Part shown: piece after piece, positions 57,827-64,000 of the stretch
Position numbering within the stretch: position 1 is the first letter of the stretch
How the letters are laid out: each line of letters opens with the position of its first letter
From: Elephas maximus indicus
Lineage: Eukaryota > Chordata > Mammalia > Proboscidea > Elephantidae
DNA length: 64,000 bases
Direction: 5' to 3'
NCBI RefSeq assembly: GCF_024166365.1
Contig: NC_064830.1
Span: 90,264,968 to 90,328,967 of the forward strand
The notes under the pieces: model-generated
Database searches by the model: none
The model's input: only the letters and a program-made list of their open reading frames with translations
What the model was told of the DNA's origin: nothing
Program-made: the position numbers and the translations under genes

Positions 57827-57994
57827 ACCAAAAAAAAACCAAACCCACTGCCGTCAAGTCGATTCCGACTCATAGCAACTCTAGGACAGAGTAGAACTGC
57901 CCTGTAGAGTTTCCAAAGAGCACCTGGTGGATTTGTACTGCCGACCTCTTGGTTAACAGCCACAGCACTTAACCACTAAGCCACCAGGGTTTCC
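57827..57994 (-). mobile_element. AfroSINE (antisense) with 11-bp target duplication
   Basis: CACTGCCGTCAAGTCGATTC to GCCACCAGGGTTTCC. CTCTCCCATAA flanks it (57816-57826 and 57997-58007). It is among the least diverged copies here. Confidence 0.9.
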
Positions 57995-59423
57995 ACCTCT
58001 CCCATAATACTAATGAAAAGAGTTGGTGAGAATGTCGGTCAGCAACTATTTATTAACTGAACTTTCTGCCTTTGTAAGTTCACAGGGTCCAAATATGGCC
58101 CCAAATATGCCACACTGGGGTCATGGTTCTAGTGATGGAGCCTTGTCTCTGTGCTGCACTACTGGCTTTGGAAGGGAATGAAGTGCTGTTGTTTGAACCC
58201 TCTCTAAACTGCCAAGGATGCAGACTGAATTCCCAGAGCTCTTAGACTAGCACCCTGAGGGAGGGACAAGGTGGAAAAGGAGCCACTTTTTATCCTTTCT
58301 GCACCCCAGTCTCCCCATTTCTAAACAAACTGTCACTACACAGGCATCATTGGGTGTGAAAGATATAGGGAGTTGATGGATGGGGAACTGTGCAACACAT
58401 GAGATGAGCGTTAATCATCTCCTAGGCCTCCAACGTGGTCAGTTCACAACCTGATCCCAGCCCACTCTTCCGGCCTCAGCTCCAGCTGCAGCATCCCTCT
58501 CTCGCCAGTGACCTAAACCTCAGCCACAGTCTTCATACTTCCCTGCCTCGATGCACCTCCACATACAGTCTCCTCTGCCTTGGAAGTGTTTGCTTGCCTT
58601 CTCCCATAGAAAAACTCTTTTGACATTAAGTATCTCAGGGATACTCAATTGGCACTGGAGGTAGGGGCGCCACAAAGCTCTGGGCCCAAGTTTCCTCGCC
58701 ACTAATATGTAGCCTCTGAGGCATATAGGGGTTGGAAGGGAATTAGGGCCGACGAGACAAGCTGAAGAGGGGCCGTGAGCTGCAGAAACGAAGTCCTGGA
58801 TCTAACCCTGCGTTGCTCGCTCTCTGCAACCGCCTCTGCGTCGGCGCCCCCACCAGACAGGCAGCTCTCGCAGGGCAGGGCCCCAGGCTGGCTTGTCTCA
58901 GAATAAGCCCTCGGAAAACGTCGCCTCGGAGAACGTGACAAGAAGGACTGAACGATGAATGATGGAATGAACAAATGAATGGACAGAAGGCCAGACGCTA
59001 GACAAAGGCCTTAAAATGGCGTTCTCTAGGACCTCGGGAGGGGCGGCCAGGGACACGGCGGGGGAGGGGGGCCGTAGACGCCCGGGACATTGCAGGACTG
59101 GCCGCGCGGCTGGGACAAAAGCCCGCAATAGGGCGGGCTCTAGGACCCCCGAGTCTGCGCCACCCAAGGCGGGCAGCCGCGCTGGCCGAGCCCCGGCGCC
59201 CGCATCACCTGGTCCTCGAGGATAGCCGGCGGGTTCTAGGACCCGCTGGGCCCGGCGCCCGCTCGCGCCCGCCCGGGGCCGCTCTCCTCCGCCCCGCCCG
59301 CGTTGCCCGCGCCCTGCCGGCCCTGTCCGCCCTTGGCGCCCACAGGAAAACTGAGGCCAGCTCGGATCCCGTCCGCGCTGGAGCCGGCCGCGGACCCCGT
59401 GGCTTCCCGCCGGCGTTTCTTAC

Positions 59424-59560
59424 CTGAATGGACTTGGGCTGGCTCCGCGACGTCGGCGGTGGCTCCTCGCACCGACTGAGCCCGGGACACTGCCAGGGAG
59501 GGGCAGGCACTAGGACCCCGCGGGGGGGGGGGAGAGGAGGTGGAGTCGGCGGGCGGAAGT
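59424..59560 (-). promoter_or_regulatory. ZNF668: ZNF668 noncoding first exon and core promoter
   Basis: On the minus strand CAAGTCCATTCAG is followed by donor GTAAGA, with its last exonic base at 59424. The exon lies in a CpG island of about 58.9-59.56 kb. An 11-G run and GGCGGAAGTAG, an ETS-like site, lie just upstream near 59520-59560. The upstream limit is a guess. Confidence 0.6.
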
Positions 59561-59984
59561 AGACGGGAGCTTTCTAGACACCGAAGGAAGGAAAGGTTTA
59601 CCGGAGCACCCCTAGCCTGTAGTGGCTGGGAAACATCTTGCCAGGAGTCCGTGGGTGCTGTGGGCAAGGAACGCCGGCCAGGATTATGGTATACACCCGG
59701 TTATTGCTAGCTTGGGTCCAGTTCACCGGAAATGTCTCCAAGAACTAGAAGGTGGGAGGACAGAAAGGCCATGCTCAGGTTTTGTAGTCCCTAAATCCGC
59801 TTATAGTCCACAATATTTCCTTTAATAGCCAGAAGTGAATTTAATGAAGCTTCCCCCATCGGTCTTGGGAGAAGTTTTCCAGGGAGCCCCGCGAAAAATA
59901 CCGCCAAGGTACTGAAGCCAGGGCTGCAGAACCCTGTTTTTTTTCCCAGCTCTGCCTTCATGCAATATGCACCGGAACGATTTT

Positions 59985-60610
59985 TGAGATTCTCGCCGGA
60001 AGTGTGGCTAAGGTTAGTGCGTATAATAGCACTGTGACCTACGTGGGCGGGGCCAAAAGTCGTGTTTGCCTGCTTATCCACTAACTCCGGAAGTGTGTCT
60101 TCATAGATGGCTGTTTGGAGGCGGGAAAGGAAATGTTCCCGATGCTGAGGTTTCGCGGGGAAGCGTTTGCGCCTCGGACACTTCCTGTTTCCTAGTAACA
60201 ATAGGAAGTGTCCGCGGAGCTCGGGAGTAGACTTCTGCTCGTGCTAGCTGTGTCCTAGATCCCTCTACACCTTTTTTTCTTTTTCTCCGCCTCTTTCTTT
60301 CCCTGCTCTCGCATCTCCCTGGGAACCCTGTCTGAATGCGTACGTGGAAGCGCGAGAGTCCCCCACCGCCACCCCTTCGGGCGCGCGGCTGCAGTTAGGG
60401 TAAGGGTCCCAGTGCGCAGGCGCGTCCCTGTTCGCTGTCCTACTGCCTGCCACCCGCAGTCCCCAACGGACGCGCCCGCTGCGGGAAAGAGAAGGGGCTG
60501 CCCGTGCGAGGTGGGGGTCCTGAGAGGATACTGACAGAGGAGATGAGGGCAGAGGACCTTGGTGGTGATAGGCTGGGGAGGAGACTCGAGTGAAGCGGCT
60601 TTGTGAGGTG
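59985..60610 (+). promoter_or_regulatory. ZNF646: ZNF646 promoter and 5' UTR region, divergent from ZNF668
   Basis: CpG-rich block with ETS core CCGGAAGTG at about 59997 and 60087, a perfectly inverted pair of GGAAGTG sites at 60175-60214, a GTGGGCGGGGCC Sp1 box near 60042 and an NRF1-like TGCGCAGGCGCG at 60413-60424. Candidate first-exon donors are AGG|GTAAGG (exon end 60399) and GAG|GTGAGA (exon end 60607). I cannot choose between them. Confidence 0.6.
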
Positions 60611-61680
60611 AGAATTCGGGGAGCAGGTTCAGTGAGGGAGTTTAGAGCTGGAGATAGGCATTATCATGGGGTCCCATGGGAGTGAAGAATCAGAGTCGGA
60701 GAAGGCCAAGGTGAAATAGGATGCATGAGAAGCTGCTATGGAGAGAGAGCAAGGGCTTTGGAGCGAAGACCGCGTGAGTTCAGTGGTTGGCTCACATGTA
60801 AACTGGGATTTGAGGGGCATTACGGTGTGTTGTGAGGCTTAAATGACACTATACTTTGCTTAGGGCAGTGTGTATCGCCCAGTAATGCTCAGTTAGCATG
60901 TGTTGTTGTCGTTATCATCAGTACTTAAATAGGTGAAAAAAGGAGACGGGATGATGATGAGACTAAGATGAAGAAATAGGGGATGAAGAGCAACCGGAAA
61001 TGGAATGGGATTTCCACGATGGAAGGTAGTTTGGGGTCAGGGGCAGCAAGTGAAGGAAGTGGCCAGGATAAGTCTTTTGGGAAGGAGACGTTGTAAAGCC
61101 GAAAGGAATAGAGGAGGTGAGAGAATGAGTCAGCCTTTCTCCAAAGGGGCACCTCTAACCTCTCAGGTCCTCAGGTGTCAGCTAGAGAAAGAGGCTGCTT
61201 TGTCAGGGCTTCCAGGCACTATCAGCAGTCTTGTCTTTTTAGCTGAGGAATGAAGGAAGGATTGGTCTTCTCTTATTGAAAGGCCTAGAAAAGGTCTGTT
61301 TTCTTTTTAAGATGTTAGAGGAGATACGTTTTCTTGTTCCAGGATTATAGAGAGCAGAAGGTCAGGGGCAGTAAGACCTTTTGGATCTGGTCTGGAGAAT
61401 AGGATAATGCTTGTGATCAGAAGTAGGCTGCATCCTCCAGGACTTTCTTATCTGTGGTTCTAGGGATGAGTTTGTTCTAGGGGAGTTTCCATATTTGGGG
61501 AGCTTACGTGCAGGAAGGACTTCAACGACGGTGCCTCTAGTTTAGATCCAGTAGAAACCAGATCCCTGGGCATTGATGCTTAGGGAACCTCTCTCTGGCC
61601 CCTGGTAAACTTTTGGCTCATGGATTCAAGAGGCAGAGTTAATTCAGGCTGGCCTTCTGACCACTGCCTCTTCTTCCTAG
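60611..61680 (+). other. ZNF646: ZNF646 5' intron
   Basis: Ends at the acceptor CTTCTTCCTAG (61680). It contains a diverged sense MIR at about 60740-60925. The rest is A/G-rich unique sequence. Confidence 0.6.
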
Positions 61681-61762
61681 GCCTTGGCCCCTCCACCAGA
61701 GGAAGATGCTGCTGCCACCTCTCTGCTCTTCCTGAACCCCCAGTTTTCTGCCGCACTGCCCC

Positions 61763-64000
61763 ATGGAGGACGTGCCTGCCTCATTCAGCTGCTCTGACTG
61801 TCAACGCCACTTTCCTAGCCTCCCAGAACTGGTCCGGCACCGAGAACTGCTCCATCCATCTCCCAACCGGGTCACTGAGGACACTGACCAAATCCCCAGG
61901 CCCTACCGCTGTCAGCAGTGTGGGCGGGGCTACCGTCATCCCGGGAGCCTGGTCAACCACCGCCGCACCCACGAGACTGGCCTTTTCCCCTGTACCACCT
62001 GTGGCAAGGACTTCACCAATCCCATGGCCCTCAAAAGCCACATGAGGACTCATGCTCCTGAGGGCCGCCGCAGGCACAGGCCTCCTCGCCCCAAGGAAGC
62101 CACCCCATGCTTCCAAGGTGAGATGGCGTCCACTGACTCATGGAGCCAGAAGCTTGGCTCTGAGGAAGGCTGGGAAAACCAGGCAAAACATACCGAAGAG
62201 ACGCCTGGCTGTGAGTCTGGGCCTGACCCCAGGGCAGCTCGAGGTACTTGGGAGGATCCATCCACTAGACAAAGAGAAGGCTGGGAAAGCCAGCCAGATC
62301 CTGAGGAGCGTACAAAGCACTGGGGGGCCACCACCAACTCTGCCAGAGCCCCGCCTCTCCCCACCCCAGCCAGCAACCTCCTTAGCAATTTGGAACAGTA
62401 TTTGGCTGAATCAGTTGTGAACTTCACAGGGGGCCAGGAGCCTACCCAGTCCTCTCCTGCAGAGGAGGAACGGCGGTACAAGTGCAGCCAATGTGGGAAG
62501 ACCTACAAGCATGCTGGAAGCCTCACCAACCACCGTCAGAGCCACACCCTGGGCATCTATCCTTGTGCTATCTGCTTCAAGGAGTTCTCTAACCTGATGG
62601 CTCTGAAGAACCACTCCCGGCTCCATGCCCAGTATCGGCCTTACCGGTGTCCCCACTGCCCCCGTGCCTTCCGGCTCCCCCGGGAGCTGCTGGAACACCA
62701 GCAGTCCCATGAGGGCGAAAGGCAGGAGAAGCCGTGGGAAGAGAAGGGGATGCCAACCACCAACGGGCACATAAATGAGAGCATTCGGGACCAGCTTGCT
62801 ACTGCGCAGATGCTCAACGGCTCTGGGGAACTCAGCACCCCTGGGGAGCTAGAGGACAGTAGCCTGGAGGAATACCGGCCTTTCCGCTGCGAGGATTGTG
62901 GACGCACTTACCGCCACGCTGGGAGCCTCATCAACCATCGCAAGAGCCACCAGACAGGTGTCTACCCCTGCTCCATCTGTTCCAAGCAGCTATTCAATGC
63001 GGCAGCCCTCAAAAACCATGTGCGGGCTCATCACAAACCCCGGCAAGGGACTGGGGAGGGTAGGCAGTCATCAGTGACACCATCTTCCCTGACTCTGTCT
63101 GAGACCACCCCCAAAGAAGAAGAAGACCCCACTACCGCCCTGGATCATCGCCCCTATAAGTGCAATGAGTGTGGTCGAGCCTACCGCCACCGGGGGAGCC
63201 TGGTGAACCACCGCCACACTCACCGGACAGGAGAGTACCAGTGTTCACTCTGTCCTCGCAAGTACTCCAACCTCATGGCTTTGCGTAACCACGTTCGTGT
63301 ACACTGCAAGGCTGCTCGCCGCAGTGCAGGCCCAGGGGCCGAGGGTCCCCCCAGCCACCTCGAGGTGGGAGCAGAGGCAGCCCCACATGTAGATCAGGGG
63401 CATGGGTGCAAGCATGAAGAGGAGGCCGCTGATACCCTCCCAGGCACAGGTGGGGCACCACCACAGATCTGTAGTGTCTGTGGGCTGCTCTTTGAAGACC
63501 CTGAGAGCCTTGACCATCATGGCCGGACCCATGGGGGAGGAGAAGGGGAAAACAGCCAGGCAGAGACCAGGGTATCACCTCCTCGGACGTTTGCCTGCCA
63601 AGACTGTGGAAAAAGCTATCGCCACTCAGGCAGTCTTATCAACCACAGGCAGACCCACCAGACGGGGGACTTCAGTTGTGGGGCCTGTGCCAAACACTTC
63701 CACACCATGGCTGCCATGAAGAACCATTTGCGACGCCACAGTCGGCGGCGGAGTAGGCGACACCGGAGGCGGGCTGGCAGTGTGGGTGGTGGGGGCGGTG
63801 CCAAGCTCCCGTCAGCAGAGGACTGGGCCCAGGAGTTGGTGGAAGACAGTGAGAGCCCAGACTTTCCCCAGGACTCTTCAGGAGAGAGTCCTAGTGGGGC
63901 TGAAGGCAACGTGGAAAGTGATGGGGACTGTTCGCAGGCTGAACCTGAGGGGGACAAATGTGGGCTTGAGAGGGATGAGGCCTGTTTCCAGGGTGATAAA
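61763..64000 (+). CDS. ZNF646: Zinc finger protein 646, N-terminal 746 codons (runs off right edge)
   Basis: Large nuclear poly-C2H2 protein of little-known function; human ZNF646 has about 1830 residues, from memory. The reading frame is open from ATG 61763 to the window end with no stop. The start gives [20 protein letters not shown], and the exon's 5' border is an acceptor at 61680, leaving 82 nt of 5' UTR. Thirteen C2H2 fingers are readable. Ten form five two-finger modules: a GSLxNHR finger followed by a LFPC- or YPC-type finger ([100 protein letters not shown]). Acidic linkers separate the modules, and a basic [13 protein letters not shown] run follows finger 13. It lies divergently next to ZNF668. 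Confidence 0.96.
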   Translation, partial: MEDVPASFSCSDCQRHFPSLPELVRHRELLHPSPNRVTEDTDQIPRPYRCQQCGRGYRHPGSLVNHRRTHETGLFPCTTCGKDFTNPMALKSHMRTHAPEGRRRHRPPRPKEATPCFQGEMASTDSWSQKLGSEEGWENQAKHTEETPGCESGPDPRAARGTWEDPSTRQREGWESQPDPEERTKHWGATTNSARAPPLPTPASNLLSNLEQYLAESVVNFTGGQEPTQSSPAEEERRYKCSQCGKTYKHAGSLTNHRQSHTLGIYPCAICFKEFSNLMALKNHSRLHAQYRPYRCPHCPRAFRLPRELLEHQQSHEGERQEKPWEEKGMPTTNGHINESIRDQLATAQMLNGSGELSTPGELEDSSLEEYRPFRCEDCGRTYRHAGSLINHRKSHQTGVYPCSICSKQLFNAAALKNHVRAHHKPRQGTGEGRQSSVTPSSLTLSETTPKEEEDPTTALDHRPYKCNECGRAYRHRGSLVNHRHTHRTGEYQCSLCPRKYSNLMALRNHVRVHCKAARRSAGPGAEGPPSHLEVGAEAAPHVDQGHGCKHEEEAADTLPGTGGAPPQICSVCGLLFEDPESLDHHGRTHGGGEGENSQAETRVSPPRTFACQDCGKSYRHSGSLINHRQTHQTGDFSCGACAKHFHTMAAMKNHLRRHSRRRSRRHRRRAGSVGGGGGAKLPSAEDWAQELVEDSESPDFPQDSSGESPSGAEGNVESDGDCSQAEPEGDKCGLERDEACFQGDK

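Larger units (their letters stand above)
52182..59423 (-). other. ZNF668: ZNF668 5' intron
   Basis: About 7.2 kb between the noncoding first exon and the start-codon exon. It contains L2, MIR and L1 pieces, two AfroSINEs and a solo LTR. About 52.2-53.2 and 58.0-58.7 kb look unique. Confidence 0.7.

Noticed and set aside
58898-59667. Pro/Ala/Arg-rich open frames at the ZNF668 CpG island
   Set aside because: Composition artefacts in GC-rich promoter DNA; they overlap the noncoding first exon and show no domain.
1-64000. CRISPR arrays, operons, ribosome binding sites, insertion sequences
   Set aside because: The window is vertebrate DNA with spliced genes and SINE/LINE repeats; none of these prokaryotic features is present.

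Overview
The window is mammalian nuclear DNA, very probably from an afrotherian such as an elephant. The lineage call rests on about a dozen AfroSINEs (tRNA-like head, body reading GACAGAGTAGAACTGCC on the opposite strand) and on RTE-clade LINE copies that share the AfroSINE 3' tail. Gene content and order (STX1B minus, STX4 plus, ZNF668 minus, ZNF646 plus) match the human 16p11.2 interval as I know it.

Layout. (1) 1-11.1 kb holds the 5' part of STX1B on the minus strand: four coding exons (10712 down to 1216), with the later exons beyond the left edge. (2) 11.1-22.9 kb is intergenic and rich in old L2, MIR and L1 pieces plus AfroSINEs. (3) 22.9-28.7 kb holds a complete ten-coding-exon STX4 on the plus strand with its CpG-island promoter and an ATTAAA poly(A) signal. 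(4) 28.7-49.5 kb is intergenic. It has an unexplained CpG-rich, CCAAT-bearing stretch at 29.6-30.1 kb, six of seven related solo LTRs (the seventh lies in a ZNF668 intron), and deep nests of L1, RTE, LTR, AfroSINE and a small DNA transposon. (5) 49.5-59.6 kb holds ZNF668 on the minus strand: two coding exons giving 619 residues and 16 zinc fingers, a 7.2-kb 5' intron and a noncoding first exon in a CpG island. (6) 60.0-64.0 kb holds the start of ZNF646 on the plus strand: promoter, 5' intron and the first 746 codons of its large coding exon, cut by the right edge.

STX1B and STX4 are paralogous plasma-membrane Qa-SNAREs with the same exon phases. One serves neuronal exocytosis; the other serves general exocytosis such as GLUT4 vesicle and secretory granule fusion. 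ZNF668 and ZNF646 are poly-C2H2 proteins read divergently from a shared GC-rich interval rich in ETS motifs. All four reading frames look intact where visible.

The most unusual item is a retroposon at 20255-20525. It fuses a MIR head to an RTE 3' tail inside a perfect 18-bp target duplication, and its MIR half shares 54 consecutive identical bases with a MIR about 0.8 kb upstream. Other points of interest are a 297-bp TA-flanked terminal-inverted-repeat element inside an L1, a second TA-flanked insertion inside a MIR, a perfect inverted pair of ETS sites at the ZNF646 promoter, and the orphan CpG stretch downstream of STX4. Repeat boundaries were judged by eye and are approximate unless a target duplication is given.
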